DNA of 64,000 nucleotides from Gemmatimonadetes bacterium 13_1_40CM_69_22 (GTDB lineage Bacteria; Gemmatimonadota; Gemmatimonadetes; Gemmatimonadales; GWC2-71-9): NCBI GenBank assembly GCA_001917665.1, contig MNEL01000024.1, positions 1 to 64,000 of the forward strand, read 5' to 3'. Shown piece by piece: positions 14,916 to 23,329 of this stretch (position 1 is its first letter; each line of letters starts with the position of its first letter). The notes under the pieces were generated by a model. It saw only the letters and a program-made list of their open reading frames with translations, ran no database searches and was not told where the DNA came from. The position numbers and the translations under genes were made by a program.

Positions 14916-16031
14916 GTGAACCGGCACCTTCCCGTTTGGCTGGCCCTGGGCGTCTGGCTCGGAGCAGTCGCGGCCGGCGACGCGCCCAGCTACCGCATCT
15001 TCGTGTCCAGCGAGTCCGGCGACATCGTCTCCCAGCTGACCTGGGACGGCGTCGCGCTCAAGACCGTGAAGGTCGTGCCGGTGGGCATCATGCCCGCCGA
15101 CATCGACGGCCCGCACAACGTCACCGTCTCGCCGGACGGCAAGTATTGGTACGTCACGATCGCCCATGGCACGCCCTATGGCACGCTCTGGAAGATGGCC
15201 GTGGACGGGGACACCGTGGTTGGGAAGGCGCCCGTCGAGATGTTCCCGACGACCATCTCGCTCACGCCGGATGGCGAGCTCGCCTTCGTCGCGAACTCCG
15301 ACTTTCACGGCGACCATCCGCGGATGAACGTCGTCTCGATCGTGTACACGCCGCAGATGGTCACGTTGACGAACCTCCCGGCGTGCGACATGCCGCACGG
15401 CGTGAAGGTGAACCACGCCGGGACGAAGGTCTACGTAACCTGCATGAACTCGGACGAGGTGCTGGAGATCGACCGTGCTTCGCTGGCGATCGCACGCCGC
15501 CACAAGACGGGCGAGGGGATGTTGCCACAGGCGATGCCGATGAAGATGGGGCACGGCGGGGCGCAGGAGCGGTCGCGGAGGGCGGCGCTGCACGACGCGT
15601 GCATGCCCACGTTTGTGTCGGTGTCGCCGGAGGACACGCGGCTGTACGTCGCCTGCAACCACAGCGACGAGCTGATGGTGCTCGACGCCCGGACGCTCGA
15701 CCTCGTGAAGGCGATCCCAGCGGGGCATGGCGCATACAACGTGGAGCCTTCGCCCGACGGCAAGTGGCTGATCGTGACGAACAAGAAGGATCAGAGCGTC
15801 TCGCTCATCGATGCCGCCACGCTGGCGGAGGTGGCGCGGATCGCCACGACCAAGCCGTTCCCCCACGGCGTGGCGTACTCGCCCGACAGCCGCTACGCCT
15901 TCATCTCTCAGGAGAGCAAGGGCGTGGATCCCGGCGCCGTGAACGTGATCGATCTGCAGACGAAGGCGAGTGTGGCGAGCGTCGCGGTCCCACTCCAGCC
16001 GACCGGGATCACGATCCTGCGCCGGTCATGA
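14916..16031 (+). CDS. secreted YVTN/YncE-like beta-propeller protein
   Basis: A 371-residue protein predicted to be exported, with a signal peptide (VNRHLPVWLALGVWLGAVAAG) and repeated propeller blades of the type VSPDGKYWYV, LTPDGELAFVANS and PSPDGKWLIVTN. YncE-like propellers bind ligands or partners; no catalytic residues are recognised. GTG 14916 is preferred because GAGG lies 6 bases upstream and the signal peptide starts directly. ATG 14874 would add 14 residues. It overlaps the next gene by four bases (ATGA). Confidence 0.8.
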   Translation: MNRHLPVWLALGVWLGAVAAGDAPSYRIFVSSESGDIVSQLTWDGVALKTVKVVPVGIMPADIDGPHNVTVSPDGKYWYVTIAHGTPYGTLWKMAVDGDTVVGKAPVEMFPTTISLTPDGELAFVANSDFHGDHPRMNVVSIVYTPQMVTLTNLPACDMPHGVKVNHAGTKVYVTCMNSDEVLEIDRASLAIARRHKTGEGMLPQAMPMKMGHGGAQERSRRAALHDACMPTFVSVSPEDTRLYVACNHSDELMVLDARTLDLVKAIPAGHGAYNVEPSPDGKWLIVTNKKDQSVSLIDAATLAEVARIATTKPFPHGVAYSPDSRYAFISQESKGVDPGAVNVIDLQTKASVASVAVPLQPTGITILRRS

Positions 16032-16306
16032 CCCACACCACCACCGTGGCCCTGCCGGCGGAGCAGGTGCTCGGGGCGGCGCAGCGGTTCTTCGCCGAGC
16101 GAGTCCCCAACGCCGCCGCGTTCGTGGAGCGGGAGGGCCCGGGGTTCCTGGTGCTGCGCGGGCAGGGCGGGGAAGAAGTGGTTTTCAGCGCGCGCTCGGA
16201 TGCGAGCGGAAAGACGCAGGTGCGGGCGTCGACCCTGTTTTTCGACCAGGCGGTGGACCGGTTCCTCTCGACGCTGCCGCTCGAGACCGACGTCGAGGTC
16301 GTGTGA
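16028..16306 (+). CDS. small conserved-looking protein of unknown function
   Basis: A 92-residue soluble protein not recognised as a known family. It begins MTHTTTVALPAEQVLGAAQRFF, which resembles the first strand and helix of SRPBCC-type domains, and continues with short strands (VLRGQGGEEVVFSA). It overlaps the propeller gene by ATGA and the next gene by GTGA, so it is the first member of a tightly coupled three-gene set. The SRPBCC suggestion is weak. Confidence 0.65.
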   Translation: MTHTTTVALPAEQVLGAAQRFFAERVPNAAAFVEREGPGFLVLRGQGGEEVVFSARSDASGKTQVRASTLFFDQAVDRFLSTLPLETDVEVV

Positions 16307-16578
16307 CGGCCGTCGATGCGCGGCTTCCGGTTCGGGTCATGGTGACCGATGTCTGGGACCAGGTTTTCCTCACGGTGGCGCCGACGACGACCATCGCGGA
16401 GTTGAAGCGCCACGCCCTCAGCGAGGCGTCGAAGCGGCGCAGTGTGCCCGTGGCGGACTACGTCGTGAAGTTCAAAGGGGGGCAGGTGCTGGACGAATCG
16501 ACCACACTCGCCGCACTCGGCGCCGTCGCTAACTCCCCGTTCATCGTCCTCCCTGCGCGTCGCCAGCCGGTGCGATGA
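16303..16578 (+). CDS. ubiquitin-fold-like (beta-grasp) small protein
   Basis: A 91-residue protein starting at GTG and overlapping both neighbours by four bases. It has a ubiquitin-like order: strands VRVMVTDV and QVFLTVAP, helix TTIAELKRHAL, strand YVVKFKG and the GGQVLDESTTLAALGA segment that resembles the ubiquitin-type turn before a final strand (SPFIVLPA). There is no C-terminal diglycine (it ends RRQPVR), so conjugation is not implied. It resembles EsaB/YukD-class proteins in outline only. No E1/E2 or type VII genes are nearby. Confidence 0.6.
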   Translation: MTAVDARLPVRVMVTDVWDQVFLTVAPTTTIAELKRHALSEASKRRSVPVADYVVKFKGGQVLDESTTLAALGAVANSPFIVLPARRQPVR

Positions 16579-16841
16579 GGTCTCTCAGCCGGGCGCTCGC
16601 GACGCTCGCCGTCGGCTTTCTCGCGCTCGACGCGCTGCTGTTCCTCTATTCGGGCCTCAGTCTCGGGCGCCCCGGGCTGATCGTGAGCGGCGCCGCCTGC
16701 GGCCTCGCCGCGGTCCTGGTCGTGCTCAGCTGGCGTCGGTACCGTCGTGCGATCGCCGAGCTCGAGCAGGCGCGGCGCGAGATGCAGGCGGAGGTGCAGT
16801 CGCTTCGCGAGCTGCTGCACCGCAAGCAGCTGCATAACTGA
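16575..16841 (+). CDS. small membrane protein with C-terminal coiled coil
   Basis: An 88-residue protein with two predicted membrane helices (about 7-27 and 33-50) followed by a basic WRRYRR stop-transfer sequence and a charged helix (AIAELEQARREMQAEVQSLREL) likely to form a coiled coil. It is the last of the three overlapping genes starting at 16028. Family is not recognised. It may anchor the two small soluble proteins to the membrane; this is inferred from gene order. Confidence 0.65.
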   Translation: MRSLSRALATLAVGFLALDALLFLYSGLSLGRPGLIVSGAACGLAAVLVVLSWRRYRRAIAELEQARREMQAEVQSLRELLHRKQLHN

Positions 16842-16873
16842 GTGCTGAGCGCCCCGTGGTTCCCACCCTGCGT

Positions 16874-16901
16874 GTAGGGGCGCAGCATGCTGCGCCCCTA
16901 C
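16874..16901. repeat. family A palindrome, copy 3
   Basis: A perfect 28-bp inverted repeat identical to copies at 14218 and 24081. It is followed 12 bases later by a partial family B hairpin. Confidence 0.9.
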
Positions 16902-16913
16902 TCGGCACTGCAC

Positions 16914-16927
16914 TGTGCTGAAGCACA
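16914..16927. repeat. partial family B hairpin
   Basis: TGTGCT-GA-AGCACA matches the first hairpin of family B. The second hairpin (CCCAGGC/GCCTGGG) is missing, so this looks like a truncated or decayed copy just upstream of the deacetylase start. Confidence 0.6.
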
Positions 16928-16941
16928 GCCCGACGAGTGCG

Positions 16942-17844
16942 ATGCCCGTTCCCGTTCTCTTTCACCCCGCCTGCCAGCGCCATCACCCCGGCCCGGGCCA
17001 TCCCGAGCGCCCCGAGCGCGTCGTCGCGGTGCTCGAGGCGCTGCGAGCGGCCGACATGGCGTCCACCGTCGAGTGGTGCGAGGCGCGACCGGCAACGCGA
17101 GAGGCGCTCGAGCGCGTGCACCCGGCGCCCTACCTCGACGGCCTCGAGCGGCTGGCCCTGCAGGGCGGCGGCGTGCTCGACGCCGACACGGCGATGAGCA
17201 GCGCCAGCTGGGATGCGGCCGTCGCCGCGGCGGGGGTGGCCCTCGACGCCGTGGAGCGGGGGATCGCGACCGGCTCCGCGTTCGGCGCCACCCGGCCGCC
17301 CGGCCACCACGCTCTCGCGGCGCGCGCGATGGGGTTTTGCCTCATCAACAACGCCGTGGTGGCCGCGCGGCACGCGCAGCAGCTCGGCAAGGCCCAGGTG
17401 TTGATCGTGGACTGGGATGTGCATCACGGGAACGGGACTCAGGCGCTGGTCGAGCGCGATGCGTCCCTCCGCTACGTCTCGATGCATCAGTATCCCTGGT
17501 ATCCGGGCACCGGTGCCGAGGACGAGCGCGGGGTAGGTAACGTGTTCAACGTCCCACGCCCGCCGGGGCTGCCGCGGCAGGTGTACGCGCGCGATCTCCT
17601 CGCTGCGGTGGACGCCGCCCTGGAGGGGTGGCCGCCCGACCTGCTGCTGGTATCCGCCGGGTTCGACTCGCTCAACGGCGACCCGCTCGGCGGCTTCACG
17701 CTCGAGCCCGAGGACATGGCGCGCTGGACCGCGCTGTTGCGTGAGCGCGTCGCTCCGGCGCCGGTGGTGGGCGTGCTCGAGGGCGGCTATCGGCTCGACC
17801 TCCTCGCGGCGGGTGCGCGCGCGCATGTGCGCGCGCTTGCCTGA
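16942..17844 (+). CDS. HDAC-superfamily deacetylase (AcuC-like)
   Basis: Zinc-dependent amidohydrolase of the histone deacetylase/acetylpolyamine amidohydrolase family, 300 residues. It shows the HPERPERV N-terminal motif, RPPGHHA with the paired His, the metal-binding VDWDVHHGNGT and AGFDSLNGDPLGG, and a late Tyr in LEGGYRLD. The substrate could be acetylated protein Lys, acetoin-pathway enzymes or acetylpolyamines. ATG 16942 is chosen because the conserved FHPACQRHHPG follows; the longer track start lies inside the repeat. Confidence 0.9.
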   Translation: MPVPVLFHPACQRHHPGPGHPERPERVVAVLEALRAADMASTVEWCEARPATREALERVHPAPYLDGLERLALQGGGVLDADTAMSSASWDAAVAAAGVALDAVERGIATGSAFGATRPPGHHALAARAMGFCLINNAVVAARHAQQLGKAQVLIVDWDVHHGNGTQALVERDASLRYVSMHQYPWYPGTGAEDERGVGNVFNVPRPPGLPRQVYARDLLAAVDAALEGWPPDLLLVSAGFDSLNGDPLGGFTLEPEDMARWTALLRERVAPAPVVGVLEGGYRLDLLAAGARAHVRALA

Positions 17845-17866
17845 CTAGGGCGGCCTCCTCGATACT
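17837..17866 (+). promoter_or_regulatory. predicted epimerase promoter (leaderless type)
   Basis: TTGCCT (17837-17842), an 18-base spacer and GATACT (17861-17866) end 9 bases before the ATG at 17876. The arrangement copies the glyQS promoter. No Shine-Dalgarno sequence is visible. Confidence 0.5.
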
Positions 17867-17875
17867 TCACCCGCG

Positions 17876-18895
17876 ATGCCCCTGACCCTCACCGCCGACG
17901 TCGTCACCCTGAAGACCAAGCACCCGTTCGTCATTGCGCGAGGGGGGGGAGACGATTACCGCGTGGTCTGGGTCCGACTGACCGACGCGGACGGCGCTGA
18001 GGGGTGGGGCGAAGCCGATCCGTCCAAGTACTACGGCGAAACGGCGGACACCGTCCTCGCGATGCTCAAGAAGCTCGAACCGTATCTGCCCAAGGACCCG
18101 TTCGATTTAGAAGCGGCGGAGGCGCGGTTCGCCCAGGTCGTGCCGCAGAACGGGGCGGCCCGCGCAGCGGTTTCGGCGGCGCTGCACGACCTCGTCGGGA
18201 AACGCCTGGGCCAGCCGCTGTGGCGGTTATGGGGTCTCGATCCCGCGAAGGCGCCGCGCTCTTCCTTTACCATCGGGATCGACACGGCGGAGCAGATCCG
18301 CCGCAAGGTGGCCGAGGCGTCGGCCTATCCCATCCTCAAGGTCAAGCTCGGAACCGATCGCGACGAGGAAATCCTGGGCGTAATCCGGGACGCGACCGAC
18401 AAGCCCATCCGGGTGGACGCGAACGCCGGCTGGACGCGCGAGCGGGCGATGGCGATGCTGCCGGTCCTGAGGGAATACGGGGTCGAATTCGTGGAGCAGC
18501 CGCTGCCGCCCGACGACCTCGAAGGAACAGCGGCCGTGCGCCGCCGCGGGGTCCTCCCCGTCGTGGTGGACGAGAGCTGCCTGACGGCGGCCGACATCCC
18601 CCGCGTGGCGGATGCGGCGGACGGCATCAACATCAAGCTGGCCAAGTGCGGCTCGCTGCGGGAGGCGCTCCGCATGATTGCGACGGCCCGGGCGCACGGA
18701 ATGCTGGTGATGGTCGGGTGCATGATCGAATCCTCGCTCGGCATCACCGCGGCGGCGCATTTCACGCCGCTCGTCGACGCGGCGGATCTGGACGGCGCGG
18801 CGCTCACGGCGAACGACCCGTTCGTCGGCGCGACGATCGACGGGGGTGAGATCCGACTCCCCACCGGACCGGGGCTGGGTGTCCGGCGGCGGTGA
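17876..18895 (+). CDS. dipeptide epimerase (L-Ala-D/L-Glu epimerase type)
   Basis: Enolase-superfamily enzyme of 339 residues. The muconate lactonising enzyme/YcjG layout is clear: KVKLG with the catalytic Lys pair (about 159), VDANAGW, EQPLPPDDLEG, the metal-binding VDES and the second catalytic Lys in IKLAKCG (about 257). The C-terminal CMIESSLGI is typical of Ala-Glu epimerases. Such enzymes act on murein-derived dipeptides, which fits the peptidoglycan-recycling genes 8 kb downstream, though the exact dipeptide is not proven. Confidence 0.85.
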   Translation: MPLTLTADVVTLKTKHPFVIARGGGDDYRVVWVRLTDADGAEGWGEADPSKYYGETADTVLAMLKKLEPYLPKDPFDLEAAEARFAQVVPQNGAARAAVSAALHDLVGKRLGQPLWRLWGLDPAKAPRSSFTIGIDTAEQIRRKVAEASAYPILKVKLGTDRDEEILGVIRDATDKPIRVDANAGWTRERAMAMLPVLREYGVEFVEQPLPPDDLEGTAAVRRRGVLPVVVDESCLTAADIPRVADAADGINIKLAKCGSLREALRMIATARAHGMLVMVGCMIESSLGITAAAHFTPLVDAADLDGAALTANDPFVGATIDGGEIRLPTGPGLGVRRR

Positions 18896-18911
18896 GGGGC
18901 CGGCTCCTGGC

Positions 18912-18968
18912 ACCCCGGGCTTGCACCCGGGGTCAGTGGCGCCGCTGACCCCGCGCGCAAGCGCGGGG
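18912..18968. repeat. three-hairpin palindromic element at the priA start
   Basis: Three consecutive inverted repeats: ACCCCGGG/CCCGGGGT, the near-palindrome GTCAGTGGCGCCGCTGAC, and CCCCGCGC/GCGCGGGG. The element is open in the priA frame and contains its most likely start codon. It is not the same sequence as families A or B. Confidence 0.7.
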
Positions 18969-21221
18969 GCGACTCCCGGGCGGACGAGCGCCCGCTACGC
19001 CGAGATCGTTCTGCCGGTTCCGGTCTCCCGCACGTACGCCTACCAGATTCCCGCCGACGTTGCCGAACGTTGCGTACCCGGCGCCCGCGTCGTCGTGCCG
19101 GTGCGGGGGCGCCAGGTGATCGGGATCGTGGCCGCGGTAGACGTGGCCCCCCCGGAGGCCGCGGCGCGGTCGATCGCGGCCGCCCCCGACGCCGAGCCCG
19201 CACTCAGCCCGGCGTTGGTCGAGCTGGGTCGCTGGATCAGCCGATATTACGGCGCGCCGCTCGGCCTGGCGCTGCGGGCGCTGCTGCCCGGGCCGCTGTG
19301 GAGCGTGCGTCGACCCGCCGGACCCTCCGAGCAGGTCGAGCGGGTCGTGGTTCTCACGCAGGCTCTCCCCTCGCTGCTCGAGCGCGAGCGGGCGTTCAAG
19401 CGCGCGCCCAAGCGTCGCGTGGTGTACGAGGCGCTCGAGGTGCTGGGTGGATCCGCGCCGCTGCGTCACCTGGTGACCCGGCTCGGGCTGTCGCCCACCG
19501 TGCTCGACGGTCTGGTGAAGCAGCGGCTCGCTCGCTACAGTGACGTGCCGCGGCCGCGCGACCCGTTCACAGGGCTCGCGTCACCGCCGCCGCCGGTGCT
19601 CACCGACGCGCAGCGTCGGGTCGTGGACGGAATCGCCGCAACGTCCCCCGATGTTCCGGTGCTGATTCACGGCGTGACGGGGTCGGGCAAGACGCTCGTC
19701 TATCTCGACCTGCTACGAAGCGTCGTAGCCTCGGGTAACGGCGCGATCCTCCTCGTCCCCGAGATCGCGCTCACCCCGCAGACCGTGGCCCGGGTGCGCG
19801 GCGTGTTCGGGGACCAGGTCGCGGTCCTCCACTCGGGGCTGTCGGACGGCGAGCGCGCCGACGCCTGGCGGGCGCTGCGGCGCGGGGAGCGCCGTGTAGC
19901 GGTGGGACCCCGTTCTGCGGTGTTCGCGCCCGTGCAGCGGCTCGCCGCCATCGTGATCGACGAGGAGCATGAGGCGAGCTACAAGCAGGGGACGGCGCCG
20001 CGCTACCACGCCCGCGACGTGGCGCTGACACGGGCTCGGCTGGAGGGCGCCCGGCTGATCCTCGGGAGCGCCACGCCCTCGCTCGAGACGCTGCACGTCG
20101 CCCACGCGGGGCGGGTCTGCACCTTCGAGCTGCCGGAGCGCATCGGCGCGCGCCCGCTCCCCCCGGTCGAGGTGATCGATCTGCGGAGCGCGCGCCGTGT
20201 CCCGGAGGCTCACGGAATCCCCTGGACCGAGCCGCTCGATCAGGCCGTGCGGGGGGCGCTCGCCCGCACCGAGCAGGTCATTCTCCTCTTGAACCGCCGC
20301 GGCTTTGCGACGTACCTCCAGTGTCCCGCCTGCGGCGACGTGCGCCAGTGCCCGCACTGCGCCATCGCCCTCACCGTCCACCAGACGCCGCGCGTGCTGC
20401 GCTGTCACTACTGCGGGCACGAAGCACCGGTTCCCACGGGTTGCGGGGTGTGCGGCAAGGAACCCCAGCGCATGCGCGGGCTCGGCACGCAGCAGCTCGA
20501 GCACTTCGTGGGCCTGCGGTTTCCGGAGGCCCGCGTCGCCCGCATGGATCTCGATACCACCAGCACGAAGTGGGCGCATCACCGGATCCTGGAGCGCATG
20601 GCACAGGGGAAGCTCGACATCCTGCTCGGCACCCAAATGATCGCCAAGGGGCTGGACTTCCCGAACGTGACGGTGGTTGGGGTGGTGGACGCGGATACGG
20701 GCCTCAACCTCCCCGACTTCCGGGCCGCCGAGCGCACGTTTCAGCTCGTGGCGCAAGTGGCGGGGCGGGCAGGCCGCGGCCCCAAGGGCGGCCGCGTCTT
20801 CGTGCAGACTCGGGCCCCGGACCACCACGCGATTCGGGCAGCCGCTGCTCACTCGGTGGCCGGCTTCGCTGCCGCCGAGCTGCCGATGCGCGCACCTCCC
20901 GACCCCGCGTACCCGCCGCACGTGGGGCTGGCGCGCTTCGTGGCAGTGCATGCGGACGAGCGGCTCGCCCAGGAAGCCGCCGAGCGGGTCGCGGCTTGGC
21001 TCAGGCGCGCGAACGCGGAGCAGCTCGGCGGCGCGCTCACCGTCTTGGGGCCCGCGCCGTGCCCGATCATGCGGCTGAAAGGGCAGTGGCGCTGGCACGT
21101 GCTCATCAAGTCGCCGGAGGCCCGGCCGATCGGACGGGTGGTGCGCGCCTGGGGGCGCGGGCGCGGTCCGGGCGCGCGAGGCGCGGTCGTCGTGGACCGC
21201 GATCCTGTTTCATTGCTGTGA
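18936..21221 (+). CDS. priA: primosomal protein N' (replication restart helicase)
   Basis: Superfamily 2 helicase that restarts stalled forks, about 761 residues. The N-terminal DNA-binding domain starts at RYAEIVLPVPVSRTYAY. Then come Walker A GVTGSGKT, the helicase motif VIDEEHEASYKQ, a two-zinc cysteine cluster (CPACGDVRQCPHC and CHYCGHEAP...CGVCG) and C-terminal motif QVAGRAGRG. The true start is uncertain: the only in-frame GTG codons before the conserved domain are 18936, inside the hairpin element, and 18879, inside the epimerase gene. The first 25 or so residues are therefore repeat-derived. Confidence 0.92.
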   Translation: MAPLTPRASAGATPGRTSARYAEIVLPVPVSRTYAYQIPADVAERCVPGARVVVPVRGRQVIGIVAAVDVAPPEAAARSIAAAPDAEPALSPALVELGRWISRYYGAPLGLALRALLPGPLWSVRRPAGPSEQVERVVVLTQALPSLLERERAFKRAPKRRVVYEALEVLGGSAPLRHLVTRLGLSPTVLDGLVKQRLARYSDVPRPRDPFTGLASPPPPVLTDAQRRVVDGIAATSPDVPVLIHGVTGSGKTLVYLDLLRSVVASGNGAILLVPEIALTPQTVARVRGVFGDQVAVLHSGLSDGERADAWRALRRGERRVAVGPRSAVFAPVQRLAAIVIDEEHEASYKQGTAPRYHARDVALTRARLEGARLILGSATPSLETLHVAHAGRVCTFELPERIGARPLPPVEVIDLRSARRVPEAHGIPWTEPLDQAVRGALARTEQVILLLNRRGFATYLQCPACGDVRQCPHCAIALTVHQTPRVLRCHYCGHEAPVPTGCGVCGKEPQRMRGLGTQQLEHFVGLRFPEARVARMDLDTTSTKWAHHRILERMAQGKLDILLGTQMIAKGLDFPNVTVVGVVDADTGLNLPDFRAAERTFQLVAQVAGRAGRGPKGGRVFVQTRAPDHHAIRAAAAHSVAGFAAAELPMRAPPDPAYPPHVGLARFVAVHADERLAQEAAERVAAWLRRANAEQLGGALTVLGPAPCPIMRLKGQWRWHVLIKSPEARPIGRVVRAWGRGRGPGARGAVVVDRDPVSLL

Positions 21222-21231
21222 CACCGGACGG

Positions 21232-21261
21232 TTGCGTGAGGCGATTCGTGCCGCGTATTAT
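21232..21261 (+). promoter_or_regulatory. predicted promoter of the ornithine cyclodeaminase-like gene
   Basis: TTGCGT (21232-21237), an 18-base spacer and TATTAT (21256-21261) end 9 bases before GTG 21271. This argues that the TTG used by the ORF track is the -35 hexamer and that the mRNA is leaderless. Confidence 0.55.
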
Positions 21262-21270
21262 GACCCTCCA

Positions 21271-22398
21271 GTGACCGCTCGCCCCCGCTTCCAGTATCGA
21301 CCACCCGACTTCGACGCCCCGCCGCTCGCGAGCGCGCCCGATGCGCGCTTCGAGCCCGCCCCGGCCGACGGGGTCCTGCCCGACGGCTTTTTTTCCACTA
21401 CGAATCTCCCCACCTATGTGCGCAGCGCAGGCGCGTGGCGCCGGCCCCGGCTGCCGCGTATGGACTGCGTCATCGTGCGCCACCCCACGGGCGACCTCGT
21501 CGTCACCGAGCCGCGCCGAGTGCAGCAAGGCCAGCTGGTGGCGGTGGGCACCGATGAGGACGGCAGCCAGGGCATCCTCGTTCATTCCGAAGGGTTCCTC
21601 GGCGGCAGCCACAGCGCGAACGAGTTCGGCTTCATGCAGACCGCAGTGTCGCGCGAGCGCCCGGTGGACTACGCCGTGCTGGCGCAGCTGCTCGGCGAGG
21701 AGAGGCAGCGTGGCGGGAAGATCCTTTGGGTCGTGGGGCCGGCGCTGGTGCACGCGCGGGCGCGCGAGGACATGGTCTGGTTCGTGCGCAATGGCTACGT
21801 GCAGGCGTTCCTGGGCGGGAACGCCGTCGCCGTGCACGACCTCGAGGCGGCGATCTTCGGCACCACGCTCGGGATGTCGAGCTCGGGCGAGGGGGTGGAA
21901 GGGGGCCACGCGCTCCACATGCGCGCTATCAACGCGATCCGGCGCGCGGGCGGGATCGCGGCGGCCGTGCGGCAGGGCATCGTCACCGCGGGGATCATGC
22001 ACGCGCTGGTGACGCACGGCGTGCCGTTCGTGCTCGCGGGCTCGATCCGCGACGACGGGCCGCTCCCCGAGGTCCTGGCCGACACCCTCGCCGCGCAGGA
22101 CGCTATGCGGCAGTTCACCGCCCAGGCCACGTTCGCGGTATTCGTGGCGACCGCCCTACACGCGATCGCCGTCGGCAACATGCTGCCCGCGTTCGTGGAT
22201 GCGTCGCCGCCCGACGAGCTGCGTCCGCTGACGACGATCTGCGTCGACCAGACCGAGTTCGTCGTGAACAAGCTGCGCGATCGCGGCACGCACCAGGCGT
22301 ACGGAGTCGTGACGAACGCGCAGGACTTCATGCACGTGCTGCGGTTCTACGTGGAACGATGGGAGCAAGCGCAGGCCCCGGCGACCATCCTCCGGTAG
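21271..22398 (+). CDS. TIGR00300/LOR-SDH-type protein, archaeal ornithine cyclodeaminase-like
   Basis: A 375-residue protein resembling the archaeal-type ornithine cyclodeaminases and the C-terminal part of cyanobacterial AgrE. Recognised stretches are ADGVLPDGFFSTTN, PRMDCVIV, the glycine-rich GKILWVVGPALVH, DDGPLPEV, ALHAIAVGNMLPAFVD and TEFVVNKLRDRGTHQ. The expected reaction is ornithine to proline plus ammonia with bound NAD, but this is inferred. GTG 21271 is preferred over TTG 21232 because of the promoter. It is followed at one-base overlap by a small gene and then by arginine decarboxylase, so an arginine/ornithine operon is likely. Confidence 0.75.
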   Translation: MTARPRFQYRPPDFDAPPLASAPDARFEPAPADGVLPDGFFSTTNLPTYVRSAGAWRRPRLPRMDCVIVRHPTGDLVVTEPRRVQQGQLVAVGTDEDGSQGILVHSEGFLGGSHSANEFGFMQTAVSRERPVDYAVLAQLLGEERQRGGKILWVVGPALVHARAREDMVWFVRNGYVQAFLGGNAVAVHDLEAAIFGTTLGMSSSGEGVEGGHALHMRAINAIRRAGGIAAAVRQGIVTAGIMHALVTHGVPFVLAGSIRDDGPLPEVLADTLAAQDAMRQFTAQATFAVFVATALHAIAVGNMLPAFVDASPPDELRPLTTICVDQTEFVVNKLRDRGTHQAYGVVTNAQDFMHVLRFYVERWEQAQAPATILR

Positions 22399-22754
22399 TG
22401 CCGGGCCGGGGGCCGGGGTGGGCGAAGCTCGCCGAAGCGGTGGCCAGGCACGTGCCGCCCGCCGAGATCGAGACCATCTATCTGTTCACGCCGCTCAAGC
22501 GGGAAGGGCGGGAGTGGGGCACGGCGGTGGTCGCGCGCCGGCCCACCGACGGCGGTGGACGGTTGCGCGTCTACACGGCACGCTACATGCTGGTCGTGCG
22601 CGGCAAGGAGCGCGGGCAGTCGCGCGTGGAAGTGGTCGAAACAGGGCTCTCGCCCGCGGAGGTCATCGAGCAAGTGATGCAGGCGACGGCCGACCGCACG
22701 GGCGACCCGGAGCCCCCGGTAGCGGTGGGGGCGGCGGTGTGGTATGAAAGCTGA
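22398..22754 (+). CDS. hypothetical protein in the arginine operon
   Basis: A 118-residue protein starting at GTG 22398, which overlaps the upstream TAG by one base. It has strand-rich segments ([25 protein letters not shown], then [14 protein letters not shown]) and a helical [13 protein letters not shown] tail. I do not recognise the family. Its position between the cyclodeaminase-like gene and arginine decarboxylase suggests a linked or regulatory role. Confidence 0.65.
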   Translation: MPGRGPGWAKLAEAVARHVPPAEIETIYLFTPLKREGREWGTAVVARRPTDGGGRLRVYTARYMLVVRGKERGQSRVEVVETGLSPAEVIEQVMQATADRTGDPEPPVAVGAAVWYES

Positions 22755-22768
22755 AAGGAGGTGACGGG

Positions 22769-23329
22769 TTGATCGAGTCGCGAATGTTCGTGCCCACCAA
22801 GGCCTTTCTCACCAAGGGCGTCGGTCGGCACCGGGAAAAACTCACGAGTTTCGAGATGGCGCTGCGGGACGCCCATCTCGCCAACTTCAACCTCGTGCGG
22901 GTCAGCTCGATCTTCCCACCCCACTGCGAGCTGGTGGATCGGGAAGAGGGTCTCTCGCTCATGCAGCCCGGGCAGGTCGTGTTCGCCGTCATCGCGGAGT
23001 CCTCCACCAACGAACCGAGCCGGCTCGTCGCCGCCTCCATCGGCGTGGCGATGCCGGCCGACCCGACGCATCACGGCTACATCTCCGAGCACCACAGCTA
23101 CGGTCAGAACGAGGTCACGGCCGGAGAGTATGCGGAAGACCTCGCCGCGTCCATGCTCGCGACCGTGCTGGGCGTACCGTTCGACTCCGGTTCGGCGTGG
23201 GACGAGCGGCGGGAGCAGTGGCTCCTGTCGGGGGAGATCGTGCGCACGATGAACGTCACCTCCACCGCCGAGTGTGGCGACGACGGCCGCTGGACGACCG
23301 TCGTCTCGGCGGTGTGCTTCTGCGGGTGA
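22769..23329 (+). CDS. pdaD: pyruvoyl-dependent arginine decarboxylase
   Basis: Converts arginine to agmatine. The 186-residue proenzyme has the self-cleavage Ser-Ser in [11 protein letters not shown] (near residue 48), whose second Ser becomes the pyruvoyl group, and the family stretch [13 protein letters not shown]. The start is TTG 22769, supported by an almost perfect AAAGGAGGTGA ribosome site just upstream. It overlaps ccdA by four bases (GTGA). This enzyme type is common in archaea and chlamydiae and is scattered in bacteria. It gives polyamine precursor without a PLP decarboxylase. Confidence 0.92.
   Translation: MIESRMFVPTKAFLTKGVGRHREKLTSFEMALRDAHLANFNLVRVSSIFPPHCELVDREEGLSLMQPGQVVFAVIAESSTNEPSRLVAASIGVAMPADPTHHGYISEHHSYGQNEVTAGEYAEDLAASMLATVLGVPFDSGSAWDERREQWLLSGEIVRTMNVTSTAECGDDGRWTTVVSAVCFCG

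Noticed and set aside
16915-16941. GTG start for the deacetylase
   Set aside because: It is inside the truncated family B hairpin; ATG 16942 directly precedes the conserved N-terminus.
16887-17540. ORFs starting MLRPY at several places
   Set aside because: The ATG comes from the centre of the family A palindrome, and the rest is a shadow of the neighbouring gene.
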